DNA of 64,000 nucleotides, taken from Bradyrhizobium sp. CB82. Lineage in GTDB: Bacteria; Pseudomonadota; Alphaproteobacteria; Rhizobiales; Xanthobacteraceae. The notes under the pieces were generated by a model. That model worked only from the letters and a program-made list of their open reading frames with translations. It searched no databases and had not been told where the DNA came from. The stretch covers positions 2,547,001 through 2,611,000 of the forward strand of contig NZ_CP121650.1 of assembly GCF_029714405.1 (NCBI RefSeq), written 5' to 3'. Shown piece by piece: positions 26,492 through 35,969 of this stretch (within the stretch, counting starts at the first letter, position 1; the number at the start of each line of letters is the position of its first letter). The position numbers were made by a program, and so were the translations under genes.

Positions 26492-26520
26492 GTTGTAAGG
26501 GGACAAGGCCTCCCCTATAA
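26492..26520 (+). promoter_or_regulatory. Possible RpoH (heat-shock) promoter of hflKC
   Basis: GTTG (26492-26495) and CCTATAA (26514-26520), about 18 nt apart, resemble the alphaproteobacterial sigma-32 pattern CTTG-N17/18-CYTATnT with two mismatches. The site is 59 bp before hflK. A TTGACA at 26444 is a possible alternative sigma-70 -35 element. Confidence 0.35.
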
Positions 26521-26578
26521 AGCCGGACCGGACAAAGCAGGCGGGGGCAATTCCAGACCCGGCCGAGGAGACTGTCGA

Positions 26579-27718
26579 ATGCCGTGGAAGAATCAGGGCG
26601 GTGGCCCTTGGGGCTCGGGCTCGAAGGGGCCATGGGGCACAGGACCGCAACCGGTCGGGCCGAGGCCGCCGGATCTGGAAGACCTTCTGCGGCGCGGCCA
26701 AGACCGCCTTCAGCAGCTTCTGCCCGGCGGTTATTTCAGCGGCCTCGGCATCACGGTCATCGTGCTGTTCATCGTCGCGATCTGGCTCGCCTCGGGTTTC
26801 TTCCGCGTGCAGTCGGAAGAGCTCGGCGTCGTCCTGCGCTTCGGCAAGCATGTACGCACCGTGCAGCCGGGCCTGAATTACCATCTGCCTTATCCGATCG
26901 AGACGGTGCTGCTGCCCAAGGCGCTGCGTGTATCGACCATTTCCATCGGCATGACGCTGATCGACGATCCCTCCAGGCGCGGCCGGACCATCCGCGACGT
27001 GCCGGAAGAGAGCCTGATGCTGACCGGCGACGAGAATATCGTCGACGTCGACTTCACCGTGCTCTGGCGCATCAAGCCCGACGGCGTCGGCGACTTCCTG
27101 TTCAACATCCAGAATCCGGAAGGGACCGTGAAGGCGGTCGCCGAAAGCGCGATGCGCGAGGTGATCGGCCGCTCGCAGATCCAGCCGATCCTGACCGGCG
27201 CCCGCAACACCACCGAGCAGGGCGTGCAGGAATTGATGCAAAGGACGCTCGACAGCTACGGCTCCGGCATCCTGATTACCCAGGTGCAGATGCAGAAGGT
27301 CGACCCGCCGGCGCAGGTCATCGATGCCTTCCGCGACGTGCAGGCGGCGCGCGCCGATCTCGAGCGGTTGCAGAACGAGGCGCAGACCTATGCCAATCGC
27401 GTCGTGCCGGAAGCGCGCGGCCGCGCCGCGCAGATCCTCCAGGCCGCCGAAGGCTACAGTCAGCAGGCGGTCGCCGAGGCCAAGGGTCAGAGCGCGCGCT
27501 TTTTGAAAGTGTACGAGGAATACAAGAAGGCGCCCGACGTGACGCGTGAACGGATCTATTTGGAGACGATGGAGCGCGTGCTCGGCGGTTCGGAGAAGCT
27601 CGTGTATGACGGCGGAGCGACGGGACAAGGCGGCGTCGTGCCCTATCTTCCGCTCAACGAGCTGACGCCCAAGCGGCCAGCGGCGACCTCCGGTCAGCAG
27701 GGCGGGGGAACCCGATGA
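26579..27718 (+). CDS. hflK: FtsH protease modulator HflK
   Basis: 379 residues. A Gly/Pro/Trp-rich cytoplasmic N-terminus (WGSGSKGPWGTG) is followed by one transmembrane helix at ~62-80, then the periplasmic SPFH/band-7 domain (VVLRFGKHVRTVQPGLNYHLPYPIE ... QNEAQTYANRVVPEARG) and a helical tail. With HflC it forms the large membrane cage that encloses FtsH and limits its degradation of membrane proteins. It overlaps hflC by 4 bp. Confidence 0.97.
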   Translation: MPWKNQGGGPWGSGSKGPWGTGPQPVGPRPPDLEDLLRRGQDRLQQLLPGGYFSGLGITVIVLFIVAIWLASGFFRVQSEELGVVLRFGKHVRTVQPGLNYHLPYPIETVLLPKALRVSTISIGMTLIDDPSRRGRTIRDVPEESLMLTGDENIVDVDFTVLWRIKPDGVGDFLFNIQNPEGTVKAVAESAMREVIGRSQIQPILTGARNTTEQGVQELMQRTLDSYGSGILITQVQMQKVDPPAQVIDAFRDVQAARADLERLQNEAQTYANRVVPEARGRAAQILQAAEGYSQQAVAEAKGQSARFLKVYEEYKKAPDVTRERIYLETMERVLGGSEKLVYDGGATGQGGVVPYLPLNELTPKRPAATSGQQGGGTR

Positions 27719-28620
27719 GGTCTCCGGTTACAGGCATCGTCTCGCTGATCGCCCTGCTGCTCATCCTGATCGTGGCCTATAGCTCGGTCTTCACGGTGCA
27801 ACAGACCGAGCAGGCGCTCGTGGTTCGCCTCGGTGAGCCCGTCAAGGTCGTCACCGAGCCCGGGCTGAATTTCAAGGCGCCGTTCATCGACAGCGTAATC
27901 AGCATCGACAAGCGCATCCTCGATCTGGAAAACCCGTCGCAGGAAGTGATTGCCTCCGACCAGAAGCGGCTCGTGGTCGACGCATTTGCGCGTTACCGCA
28001 TCAAGAACGCGCTGCGCTTCTATCAGAGTGTCGGCTCGATCCAGGCCGCCAATCTCCAGCTCACTACGCTGCTGAACGCGGCGCTGCGCCGCGTGCTCGG
28101 CGAGGTCAGCTTCATCACCGTGGTGCGTGACGAGCGCGAGAAGCTGATGGGCCGCATCCGCGAGCAGCTCGACCGCGAGGCCGACGGCTACGGCATCGAG
28201 GTCGTCGACGTCCGGATCCGCCGCGCCGATTTGCCCGAGCAGAACAGCCAGGCCGTCTACGATCGGATGAAGACCGAGCGCCAGCGCGAAGCGGCCGAGT
28301 TCCGTGCCCAGGGCGGCCAGAAGGCGCAGGAAATCCGTTCCAAGGCCGATCGCGAGGCGACCGTGATTGTCGCGGAAGCCAACTCGCAGGCCGAGCAGAC
28401 GCGCGGCGCTGGCGATGCCGAGCGCAATCGCCTGTTCGCCGAAGCCTACAGCAAGGACCAGGACTTCTTCGCCTTCTACCGTTCGATGACGGCCTACGAG
28501 AATGGGCTGCGCTCGAGCGACACCCGCTATCTGCTGCGGCCGGATTCGGAATTCTTCCGGTACTTCGGTAGCCCGAGCGGCAGGGTGGGCGCCGAAGCGC
28601 AGGCGGCACCGAAACAATAA
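27715..28620 (+). CDS. hflC: FtsH protease modulator HflC
   Basis: 301 residues. An N-terminal transmembrane anchor (IVSLIALLLILIVAYSSVF) is followed by an SPFH domain (QALVVRLGEPVKVVTEPGLNFKAPF) and a long coiled-coil tail (KTERQREAAEFRAQGGQKAQ) ending in YFGSPSGRVG. It is the partner of HflK, with overlapping start. The length is slightly below that of the E. coli protein (334). Confidence 0.97.
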   Translation: MRSPVTGIVSLIALLLILIVAYSSVFTVQQTEQALVVRLGEPVKVVTEPGLNFKAPFIDSVISIDKRILDLENPSQEVIASDQKRLVVDAFARYRIKNALRFYQSVGSIQAANLQLTTLLNAALRRVLGEVSFITVVRDEREKLMGRIREQLDREADGYGIEVVDVRIRRADLPEQNSQAVYDRMKTERQREAAEFRAQGGQKAQEIRSKADREATVIVAEANSQAEQTRGAGDAERNRLFAEAYSKDQDFFAFYRSMTAYENGLRSSDTRYLLRPDSEFFRYFGSPSGRVGAEAQAAPKQ

Positions 28621-28630
28621 AACGAAACGA

Positions 28631-28652
28631 GGGGCGGCGCCGGCGCCGCCCC
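28631..28652 (+). terminator. GC-rich perfect palindrome after hflC
   Basis: GGGGCGGCGCC followed by its exact complement (22 bp, no spacer). There is no U run, so it is likely a stabilising or attenuating hairpin between hflC and the DUF2065 gene rather than a full terminator. Confidence 0.45.
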
Positions 28653-28692
28653 TTCGCGGAACAAGAACGGAAAAAGGGGAGGTTCCAGTCCG

Positions 28693-28896
28693 ATGAGGTC
28701 CATAGCGTTTGCCGACTTCCTCATCGGCTTGGGCATCCTGTTTGTGCTGGAAGGCTTGATGTTCGCGGCAAGTCCCGCCTGGATGCGAAAGGCGATGAAG
28801 AGCGCGCTTGCAACTCCCGATCACATCCTGCGCGCCGTGGGCATCGGCTCGGCCGTCGCCGGCTTGGTCCTGATCTGGTGGTTTCGGCGCCACTGA
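28693..28896 (+). CDS. DUF2065 small membrane protein
   Basis: 67 residues with two hydrophobic helices (FADFLIGLGILFVLEGLMFAA and ILRAVGIGSAVAGLVLIWW) around a conserved SPAWMRKAMKSAL loop, the DUF2065 (YjeT-like) pattern. It is regularly found after hflC in proteobacteria. GGGGAGG precedes the ATG. Function is unknown; a link to membrane protein quality control is inferred from position. Confidence 0.9.
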   Translation: MRSIAFADFLIGLGILFVLEGLMFAASPAWMRKAMKSALATPDHILRAVGIGSAVAGLVLIWWFRRH

Positions 28897-29045
28897 GCCC
28901 GACACCTCCGACGCGAACGCTAAATTGAAGCGAAGCCGCCGGTTTTTCGCCGTATTATGAGGCCCGTTAACCTCCGTGCTTGCGCCGCCACCCCGTTCGA
29001 GCGCAGTCTGGAGCACGAATCCCTCATTCTCGTTCGGAGATCACA

Positions 29046-30560
29046 ATGACCGCTGCCACCATTGCCACGACCCGTTTGCGCCACTGCGTGCGACTTGGGC
29101 TGGCTGCGATCGCCATCAGCGCGTTCAGCGCGTTCGGCTCGCCGGCTTACGCGCGCGGACCGGAGGGCATCGCCGACGTCGCCGAGAAGGTGATCGATGC
29201 GGTCGTCAACATCTCGACTTCGCAGACCGTCGAAGCCAAAGGCGGCGGCACCAACACCATGCCGCAATTGCCGCCGGGCTCGCCCTTCGAGGAGTTCTTC
29301 GACGACTTCTTCAAGAACCGCCGCGGTCCCGGCGGCGGCAGCAAGGGCGGCGACAGAGGCGACAGCGGCCCGCCGCGCAAGACCAACTCGCTGGGCTCCG
29401 GTTTCATCGTCGACACCTCCGGCATCGTCGTGACCAACAATCACGTCATCGCGGATGCCGACGAGATCAACGTCATTCTCAACGACGGCACCAAGATCAA
29501 GGCCGACCTCGTCGGCGTCGACAAGAAGACCGACCTCGCAGTGTTGAAGTTCAAGCCGCCGAAGCCGCTGGTCGCGGTGAAGTTCGGCGACTCCGACAAG
29601 CTGCGTCTCGGCGACTGGGTGGTTGCGATCGGCAACCCCTTCAGCCTCGGCGGTACGGTGACGGCCGGCATCGTCTCGGCCAAGAACCGCGACATCTCGT
29701 CGGGCCCCTATGACAGCTACATCCAGACTGACGCCGCCATCAACCGCGGCAATTCCGGCGGCCCGCTGTTCAATCTCGAAGGCGAGGTCATCGGCGTCAA
29801 CACTCTGATCATCTCGCCCTCAGGCGGCTCGATCGGCATCGGCTTCGCCGTGCCGTCGAAGACCGTGGCTGGCGTCGTCGACCAGCTTCGCCAGTTCGGC
29901 GAACTGCGGCGCGGCTGGCTCGGCGTGCGCATCCAGAGCGTGACGGACGAGATCGCCGAAAGCCTCAACATCAAGCCGTCACGTGGCGCGCTGGTCGCAG
30001 GTGTCGATGAGAAGGGCCCGGCAAAGCCCGCCGGCATCGAGCCGGGCGACGTCGTCGTCAAGTTCGACGGCAAGGACATCAAGGACCCGAAGGATCTCTC
30101 CCGCGTCGTCGCCGATACGGCGGTCGACAAGGAGGTCGACGTCGTCGTCATCCGCAAGGGCCAGGAGGAAACCAAGCACGTCAAGCTCGGCCGCTTGCAG
30201 GATCCCGACAAGGTCCAGGCCGCAGTGAAGACCGACGAGCCGGCGCCGGAGAAGCCGGTAACGCAGAAGGCGCTCGGCCTCGATCTGGCGACGCTGAACA
30301 AGGACCTGCGCACCCGCTACAAGATCAAGGACACCGTGAAGGGCGTGGTCGTCACCAATGTCGATGCAAATTCGGATGCCGCCGAGAAGCGGCTTTCCGC
30401 CGGCGACGTCATCGTCGAGGTGGCGCAGGAGGCCGTGTCCAGCGGCGCCGACGTCCAGAAGCGCATCGACCAGCTCAAGAAGGACGGCAAGAAGTCGGTG
30501 CTGCTGCTCGTCTCCAACGGCGATGGCGAGTTGAGGTTCGTGGCGCTGAGCGTGCAGTAA
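29046..30560 (+). CDS. degP: Periplasmic serine protease/chaperone, DegP/HtrA family
   Basis: 504 residues. The signal peptide ends near AYA (residue ~36). The trypsin-like domain has the triad H133 (NNHV), D163 (DLAVLK) and S237 (GNSGGP), then two PDZ domains (~265-360 and ~400-495). It degrades or refolds damaged periplasmic proteins. A Gly-rich loop (GPGGGSKGGDRGDSG) sits in the LA loop. It follows hflKC-DUF2065 on the same strand, making a quality-control cluster. The ATG at 29046 is chosen for its signal peptide and GGAGATC upstream. Confidence 0.96.
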   Translation: MTAATIATTRLRHCVRLGLAAIAISAFSAFGSPAYARGPEGIADVAEKVIDAVVNISTSQTVEAKGGGTNTMPQLPPGSPFEEFFDDFFKNRRGPGGGSKGGDRGDSGPPRKTNSLGSGFIVDTSGIVVTNNHVIADADEINVILNDGTKIKADLVGVDKKTDLAVLKFKPPKPLVAVKFGDSDKLRLGDWVVAIGNPFSLGGTVTAGIVSAKNRDISSGPYDSYIQTDAAINRGNSGGPLFNLEGEVIGVNTLIISPSGGSIGIGFAVPSKTVAGVVDQLRQFGELRRGWLGVRIQSVTDEIAESLNIKPSRGALVAGVDEKGPAKPAGIEPGDVVVKFDGKDIKDPKDLSRVVADTAVDKEVDVVVIRKGQEETKHVKLGRLQDPDKVQAAVKTDEPAPEKPVTQKALGLDLATLNKDLRTRYKIKDTVKGVVVTNVDANSDAAEKRLSAGDVIVEVAQEAVSSGADVQKRIDQLKKDGKKSVLLLVSNGDGELRFVALSVQ

Positions 30561-30600
30561 GGCTCGTTGTGAGGCGGGACTGTGCGGCCACACACTAACT

Positions 30601-30699
30601 GTCATGCCCCGCGAAAGCGGGCATCCAGTACGCCGCGGCCTTTCCGTATCCCCGTGCTGTCTCTGGAATGCTGGATCACCCGCCTGCGCGGGTGATGAC
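30601..30699. repeat. Dispersed compound palindromic repeat, copy A
   Basis: It starts GTCATGCCCCGCGAAAGCGG and ends GGATCACCCGCCTGCGCGGG followed by TGATGAC. Each end folds into its own hairpin, and the ends are inverted relative to each other (GTCAT...ATCCAGTA against ...GCTGGAT...ATGAC). It is related to copies at 34827 and 35970. It lies between the convergent genes degP and serB, where it may terminate both. Confidence 0.75.
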
Positions 30700-30714
30700 G
30701 GCGGAGGGCGAGGG

Positions 30715-31620
30715 CTAGGCCTCCACAAACTCCTTGCGCGTATACCCCTGCGCATAGAGCAGCGCGGTGAGATCGCCGTGGTCGATGCGCGCTGTCGCTG
30801 CGGCCGCCACCGCGGGCTTGGCGTGATACGCAACGCCGAGCCCAGCCGCCTGGATCATCGCGAGATCGTTGGCGCCGTCGCCGACGACCAGCGTATCGAT
30901 CTCGTCGAGATCGAACGACTCCATGAGATCAACCAGCGTCGCGAGTTTTGCCGCGCGACCCAAAATCGGCTCCTTCACTTCGCCCGTGAACTTGCCGTCG
31001 CGCACGATCAGCTCGTTGGCGCGGTTCTCCTGGAAGCCGATCTTCGCGGCGACCGCTTTGGTGAACAGCGTAAAACCCCCGGAGACGAGACAGGCGTAGG
31101 CGCCGTGGGCGCGCATGGTCGTGACCAGCTCACGGCCGCCCGGCGTCAGCGTGATGTGCTTGGCGAGGACATCGTCGACGACGCCGACCGGCAGATCCTT
31201 CAGCAGCGCGACGCGCTCGCGCAGGGCGGGCTCGAACTCGATTTCGCCGCGCATGGCGCGCTCGGTGATACCAGCGACGTGCGCCTTGAGCCCGACGAAA
31301 TCGGCGAGCTCGTCGATGCACTCCTGGCCGATCATGGTGGAATCCATGTCGGCGAGAAAAAGCCTCTTGCGCCGGAAGCCGGCAGGCTGCACGACGATGT
31401 CGATCGGCAGGTCGCCGCGCAGCTCGCGCAACCGCTGTTCAATGGCGTGGCGATCGCCTTGGAGGTTATCCTGCGCGCCGAAGGGTATGTCGACCGCGAC
31501 CCCGTCGAACAGCCAATGCGCGGGCGCGGCCGAGGGCAGCACGGCACGCGCGCCGTCGACGATGGTGCTGTCGAGCGCGGGACTATTGGGATTGCAGATC
31601 AGCGTGGCGACGAGGGACAT
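30715..31620 (-). CDS. serB: Phosphoserine phosphatase
   Basis: 301 residues. It makes serine from phosphoserine, the last step of serine synthesis. The N-terminal ~80 residues form a degenerate ACT-like domain. The HAD core begins with the nucleophile motif DMDST at 91-95, followed by LVSGGFTLF (motif II), the lysine in GRAAKLATL (motif III) and [11 protein letters not shown] (motif IV). It is divergent from miaA with only 11 bp between the starts, so the promoters must overlap the coding ends. Confidence 0.96.
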   Translation of the reverse strand: MSLVATLICNPNSPALDSTIVDGARAVLPSAAPAHWLFDGVAVDIPFGAQDNLQGDRHAIEQRLRELRGDLPIDIVVQPAGFRRKRLFLADMDSTMIGQECIDELADFVGLKAHVAGITERAMRGEIEFEPALRERVALLKDLPVGVVDDVLAKHITLTPGGRELVTTMRAHGAYACLVSGGFTLFTKAVAAKIGFQENRANELIVRDGKFTGEVKEPILGRAAKLATLVDLMESFDLDEIDTLVVGDGANDLAMIQAAGLGVAYHAKPAVAAAATARIDHGDLTALLYAQGYTRKEFVEA

Positions 31621-31631
31621 TTGAGGTTTTC

Positions 31632-32576
31632 GTGAGCGAGGGGCAAGTGAGCAAGGCCGTGCTTATCGCAGGCCCGACCGCCAGCGGCAAGTCGGCGCTG
31701 GCGCTCGAACTTGCGCTGAGTGCCGGCGGTGTCGTGATCAACGCCGATTCCATGCAGGTCTATCGCGATCTGCGCATCATCACGGCGCGTCCGACGCGGG
31801 ACGAGGAGGCGCAGGTCCCGCACCGTCTTTATGGCCATGTCGACGCGGCCGTGAATTTTTCGGCCGGCGCCTGGCTCGCGGATGCTGCGGTAGCGTTGTC
31901 CGAGGCCCTGGCGCAAGGCCGCCTGCCGATCTTCATCGGTGGCACCGGGCTCTATTTCAAGGCGCTGACGAGGGGCCTCTCGACGGTGCCGCCGATTCCG
32001 CCCGAGGTGCGCGACAGCGTGCGCGCGCGGCTCGAGCGCAACGGCGTCGAGGCACTGCATGCGGAACTCGCTGGCCGCGATCCCGTCGCCGCCGGGCGGC
32101 TGAATATGCGCGACCGCACCCGCATCGCACGCGCTCTCGAAGTGGTCGAGGCGACCGGCCGCTCGCTGCTCGACTGGCATCGCGAGGGCCAGCCGCCACT
32201 ATTGCCGAAAGACAGTTTCAGCGCGCTGTTCCTTGCCCCCGAGCGCGACGAACTCTACGCCCGCATCGATGCCCGCTTCGACGCCATGCTGAGGGCTGGC
32301 GCGCTCAAGGAAATTGAGCAACTCGCCGCGCGCGATCTCGATCCGCTGCTGCCGGCGATGAAGGCCCATGGCGTGCCCGTGCTGATCCGGCACCTGCGCG
32401 GCGAAATCAGCCTGGACGAGGCGGCGGAGATCGGCCGGGCCGACACCCGCCACTACGCCAAGCGCCAGTTCACCTGGTTCCGGCACCAATTGCCGGAGTT
32501 CGAATGGGTGAAGCCGCAGCAGGCGGGGATGGCTGGCCGCTGCCGTGGGGGTGGGGTGAGGCGCTGGCTCGCTTAA
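31632..32576 (+). CDS. miaA: tRNA dimethylallyltransferase
   Basis: 314 residues. It transfers dimethylallyl to A37 of tRNAs reading U-starting codons. It has P-loop GPTASGKS at 14-21, [22 protein letters not shown], and the C-terminal [19 protein letters not shown] is the start at 31632. The last ~17 residues (Gly/Arg-rich, ending RRWLA) are not family-like and may be a read-through extension. Confidence 0.96.
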   Translation: MSEGQVSKAVLIAGPTASGKSALALELALSAGGVVINADSMQVYRDLRIITARPTRDEEAQVPHRLYGHVDAAVNFSAGAWLADAAVALSEALAQGRLPIFIGGTGLYFKALTRGLSTVPPIPPEVRDSVRARLERNGVEALHAELAGRDPVAAGRLNMRDRTRIARALEVVEATGRSLLDWHREGQPPLLPKDSFSALFLAPERDELYARIDARFDAMLRAGALKEIEQLAARDLDPLLPAMKAHGVPVLIRHLRGEISLDEAAEIGRADTRHYAKRQFTWFRHQLPEFEWVKPQQAGMAGRCRGGGVRRWLA

Positions 32577-32852
32577 CCGCCGGGGCGCACGAGCCCGGAA
32601 CCCACACCCCCAGGAGGTCGTGCGGGATGACAGGCGGCTGCAGCTTCGCGAACCTTTATGGATTTCGCGCGCGATGCCTCGCATCGCCTCCGGAATGACG
32701 AGCTTTTGCGTCCGTGTCGCAAGATTCCCTCTCGCCGAATGCCAGGAACGCCGCTACAGTCCTCGAAATCGCGCGAAAATGGCCGCCCTGCCTTGACATC
32801 CAGGGTTTGGCCGCTATGTTTCGCGCAACCTTTGGGAAGTCGAGCCGACCTC
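32577..32852. other. Gene-free stretch with a decayed repeat upstream of the ilv leader
   Basis: The part at about 32590-32705 contains motifs of genus-type intergenic repeats (GGAACCCACA, then GATGCCTCGCATCGCC and GGAATGACGA) in degraded form. TTGACATCC at about 32794 could be the -35 region of the ilv promoter. Confidence 0.4.
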
Positions 32853-32918
32853 ATGCGTAACATTATTACCAAACTCCTTATCGTCGTCGTACCCAGGCGC
32901 ATCGCCGGGGATGGCTAG
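32853..32918 (+). CDS. ilv operon leader peptide
   Basis: 21 codons: ATG CGT AAC, then two Ile, Thr, Lys, two Leu, Ile, three Val, Pro, two Arg, Ile, and so on to TAG. Nine of the first fourteen residues after Met are Ile, Leu or Val. It precedes a terminator hairpin and the ilvI start by 110 bp. This is the layout of a ribosome-mediated attenuator sensing charged tRNA-Ile/Leu/Val. Confidence 0.88.
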   Translation: MRNIITKLLIVVVPRRIAGDG

Positions 32919-32946
32919 CGGCCATCCAAAACCGAGCGGTGCGCAT

Positions 32947-32970
32947 GGGGCCTCTTGGGGCCCTTTTTTA
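32947..32970 (+). terminator. Attenuator terminator of ilvI
   Basis: GGGGCC-TCTT-GGGGCCC forms a short GC stem directly followed by TTTTTT, 28 bp after the leader peptide stop and 58 bp before ilvI. An alternative antiterminator can be expected among the leader codons and GCCGGGGATGGC/GCCATCC upstream. Confidence 0.85.
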
Positions 32971-33027
32971 TTTCCCGAACCAGACCTGAACGAAGCCGCT
33001 GACAACAGCGCATCCGGAGCAAGACCA

Positions 33028-34803
33028 ATGACCGAGAACAGCCACGATCCGAACCAGATGACCGGCGCCGCGATGATCGTGCGCGCGCTCATCGATCATG
33101 GCGTGACGGACATTTTCGGCTATCCCGGCGGCGCGGTGCTTCCGATCTATGACGAAATCTTCCAGCAGAGCGAGATCCAGCACGTCCTGGTGCGGCACGA
33201 GCAGGGCGCGGGCCATGCCGCGGAAGGCTATGCGCGCTCGACCGGCAAGCCCGGCGTCGCGCTGGTGACCTCCGGCCCCGGCGCCACCAATATGGTGACG
33301 CCGCTGACGGATGCGCTGATGGACTCGATTCCGCTTGTCTGCATCACCGGTCAGGTGCCGACACATCTGATCGGCAATGACGCGTTCCAGGAATGCGACA
33401 CTGTCGGCATCACGCGACCCTGCACCAAGCACAACTGGCTGGTGCGCGACGTCAACGATCTCGCAAAAGTGCTGCACGAGGCGTTCTACGTCGCCACCTC
33501 GGGCCGGCCGGGGCCGGTGCTGGTCGACGTGCCGAAGGACGTGCAATTCGCGACCGGCACCTACCATCCGCCGCGCAAGTCCGACGTGCACGTCTCCTAC
33601 GCGCCGCGCGTGAAGGGCGACGCGATGCAGATCCGCAAAGCCGTTTCGCTGCTCGCCAATGCCAAGCGACCGGTGATCTATTCCGGTGGCGGCGTGATCA
33701 ATTCCGGACCCGAAGCCTCAAAACTGTTGCGCGAGCTGGTCGAGGTCACTGGCTTCCCGATCACCTCGACGCTGATGGGCCTGGGCGCCTATCCGGCGTC
33801 CGGCAAGAACTGGCTCGGCATGCTCGGCATGCACGGCACCTACGAAGCCAACATGACCATGCATGACTGCGACGTCATGCTGTGCGTCGGCGCGCGCTTC
33901 GACGACCGCATCACCGGCCGAGTCGACGCTTTCTCGCCCGGCTCGAAGAAGATCCACATCGACATCGACCCGTCCTCGATCAACAAGAACATCCGCATCG
34001 ATGTTCCGATCATCGGGGACTGCGGCAACATCCTCGGCGACATCCTCCAGGTGTTTAAGGCAGAGGCGAAGAAGCCCGACATAAGAGCGTGGTGGCAGCA
34101 GATCGCGCAATGGCGCGCGCGCAATTCGCTGTACTTCAAGAAGAACAACGACATCATCCTGCCGCAGCACGCGATCCAGCGCCTGTTCGAGCTGACGCGC
34201 GGCAAGGACGTCTACATCACCACCGAGGTCGGCCAGCACCAGATGTGGGCGGCGCAGTTCTTCGGCTTCGAGGAGCCGCATCGCTGGATGACGTCCGGCG
34301 GCCTCGGCACCATGGGTTATGGCCTGCCGGCCGCGGTCGGCGTCCAGGTGGCACACCCGGACAGCCTCGTCATCGACATCGCGGGTGACGCCTCGGTGCA
34401 GATGACGATCCAGGAGATGTCGACGGCGGTGCAGTACGAACTGCCGATCAAGATCTTCATCCTGAACAACCAGTACATGGGCATGGTGCGGCAGTGGCAG
34501 CAACTGCTGCACGGCAACCGGTTGTCGCATTCGTATTCCGAAGCGCTGCCGGATTTCGTCAAGCTCGCGGAAGCCTATGGCGGCGTCGGCATCCGGGCGC
34601 ACAAGCCCGCCGATCTCGACGGCGCGATCAAGGAGATGATCTCGGTCAAGCGCCCGGTATTGTTCGACTGCCGCGTCGCGGCGCTCGAAAACTGCTTCCC
34701 GATGATCCCCTCAGGCAAGGCGCATAACGAGATGTTGTTGCCGGAGCAGGCCGACGACGAGGCGACGGCAACCGCATTCGCCGGCGGCAAGGCGCTGGTG
34801 TGA
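33028..34803 (+). CDS. ilvI: Acetolactate synthase large subunit
   Basis: 591 residues. A TPP- and FAD-dependent enzyme that condenses pyruvate with pyruvate or 2-oxobutyrate in the first common step of Val/Leu/Ile synthesis. It has RHEQGAGHAAEGYARSTG with the catalytic Glu, TSGPGATN, and the TPP motif GDASVQMTIQEMSTAVQYELPIKI.. (GD at about 450). The ATG at 33028 (GGAGCAAGACCA upstream) is chosen; the frame is open further up through the attenuator. The regulatory subunit ilvH is 1.3 kb downstream, separated by a dehydratase gene. The symbol ilvB is equally used. Confidence 0.97.
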   Translation: MTENSHDPNQMTGAAMIVRALIDHGVTDIFGYPGGAVLPIYDEIFQQSEIQHVLVRHEQGAGHAAEGYARSTGKPGVALVTSGPGATNMVTPLTDALMDSIPLVCITGQVPTHLIGNDAFQECDTVGITRPCTKHNWLVRDVNDLAKVLHEAFYVATSGRPGPVLVDVPKDVQFATGTYHPPRKSDVHVSYAPRVKGDAMQIRKAVSLLANAKRPVIYSGGGVINSGPEASKLLRELVEVTGFPITSTLMGLGAYPASGKNWLGMLGMHGTYEANMTMHDCDVMLCVGARFDDRITGRVDAFSPGSKKIHIDIDPSSINKNIRIDVPIIGDCGNILGDILQVFKAEAKKPDIRAWWQQIAQWRARNSLYFKKNNDIILPQHAIQRLFELTRGKDVYITTEVGQHQMWAAQFFGFEEPHRWMTSGGLGTMGYGLPAAVGVQVAHPDSLVIDIAGDASVQMTIQEMSTAVQYELPIKIFILNNQYMGMVRQWQQLLHGNRLSHSYSEALPDFVKLAEAYGGVGIRAHKPADLDGAIKEMISVKRPVLFDCRVAALENCFPMIPSGKAHNEMLLPEQADDEATATAFAGGKALV

Positions 34804-34826
34804 TGCCGCCGAACACAAATTCCGCT

Positions 34827-34925
34827 GTCATCGCCCGGCTTGACCGGGCGATCCAGTACGCCGCGGCCTCTCGATTGCTCTGTGGCGCCTCTGGAATACT
34901 GGATCCGCGCTTTCGCGGGGATGAC
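34827..34925. repeat. Dispersed compound palindromic repeat, copy B
   Basis: GTCATCGCCCGGCTTGACCG to GGATCCGCGCTTTCGCGGGG followed by ATGAC. It shares TCCAGTACGCCGCGGCCT with copy A and CCGGCTTGACCGG with copy C. It lies between ilvI and the dehydratase gene. Confidence 0.78.
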
Positions 34926-34956
34926 AGGAGCGAGAGAAGGTCGACGGGAACACAAT

Positions 34957-35940
34957 ATGTTTGATCTCCGTGAGCTCGAGCGCGCGCATGCGATCGTGGG
35001 GCAGGCGGTGCCGGCGACGCCCGCACACACCTGGCCGCTTCTCGCCGACCGGCTCGGTACCCGCGTCGTGGTCAAGCATGAGAACCACACGCCGATCGGC
35101 GCTTTCAAGGTGCGCGGCGGGCTCGTCTATCTCGAGCGGCTGAAGCGCGGGCGGCCGAACACGCCCGGCATCATCTCGGCAACGCGCGGCAATCACGGAC
35201 AGAGTCTGGCGTTTGCCGCAAGCCGGCACGGCGTGCCCGCGGTGATCTATGTGCCGCGCGGCAATTCGGTCGAGAAGAACCGCGCGATGAGGGCCTTTGG
35301 CGCCGAGCTCGTCGAGCACGGCGAGGATTTTCAGGCCGCGCGCGAGGAAGCCGAGCGCCGTGCGCAGTTCGCAGGCCTCCACATGGTGCCGTCGTTCCAC
35401 CCGGACCTTGTGCTGGGCGTTGCGACCTATGCGCTGGAATTGTTCCGGGCCCAGCCTGATCTCGACGTGCTCTACGTGCCGATCGGCCAGGGCTCCGGCA
35501 TCTGCGGTTGCATCATGGCGCGCGACCTGCTCGGTCTGAAGACTGAGATCGTCGGCGTGCAGTCGACGGAGGCGCCGTCCTACGCGCTGTCGTTTGCGGC
35601 CGGCACGGTCGTGACGACGGAAACCAGCAACACGCTCGCCGACGGCATGGCGACGCGCATTCCCGACGCCGATGCGCTCGCGCTCATCCGCAAGGGCGCA
35701 TCGCGCATCGTAGAGGTCACCGACGACGAGGTCGCCGCGGCGATCCGCGCCTATTGGACCGACACGCACAATCTCGCCGAAGGCGCCGGCGCGGCCGCGC
35801 TCGCGGCAGCGCTGCAGGAGAAGAGCAGGCTCGGGGGCAGGCGAGTGGGTCTCGTGCTCTCGGGCGGCAACATCGATTTCGAGCTGTTTCGCCGCTGGGT
35901 TGGGACGGACGCGCCGATCGCCCAAACGGTGGTTGCATGA
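34957..35940 (+). CDS. Threonine dehydratase-like PLP enzyme (no ACT domain)
   Basis: 327 residues, fold type II PLP enzyme. The PLP lysine is K51 in IGAFKVRGG, ATRGNHGQSLAFAA follows, and the phosphate loop is GQGSGICG (about 175-183). It lacks the C-terminal regulatory ACT domains of IlvA, so it resembles catabolic threonine dehydratase or hydroxyaspartate ammonia-lyase. Between ilvI and ilvH it could supply 2-oxobutyrate for isoleucine without feedback control, an inference from position. Both flanks carry the same repeat family (34827-34925 and 35970-36067). The ATG at 34957 is chosen because the frame upstream is only repeat sequence. Confidence 0.85.
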   Translation: MFDLRELERAHAIVGQAVPATPAHTWPLLADRLGTRVVVKHENHTPIGAFKVRGGLVYLERLKRGRPNTPGIISATRGNHGQSLAFAASRHGVPAVIYVPRGNSVEKNRAMRAFGAELVEHGEDFQAAREEAERRAQFAGLHMVPSFHPDLVLGVATYALELFRAQPDLDVLYVPIGQGSGICGCIMARDLLGLKTEIVGVQSTEAPSYALSFAAGTVVTTETSNTLADGMATRIPDADALALIRKGASRIVEVTDDEVAAAIRAYWTDTHNLAEGAGAAALAAALQEKSRLGGRRVGLVLSGGNIDFELFRRWVGTDAPIAQTVVA

Positions 35941-35969
35941 TGACCCGAGCGTTTGCCGAGAACTCCGCT

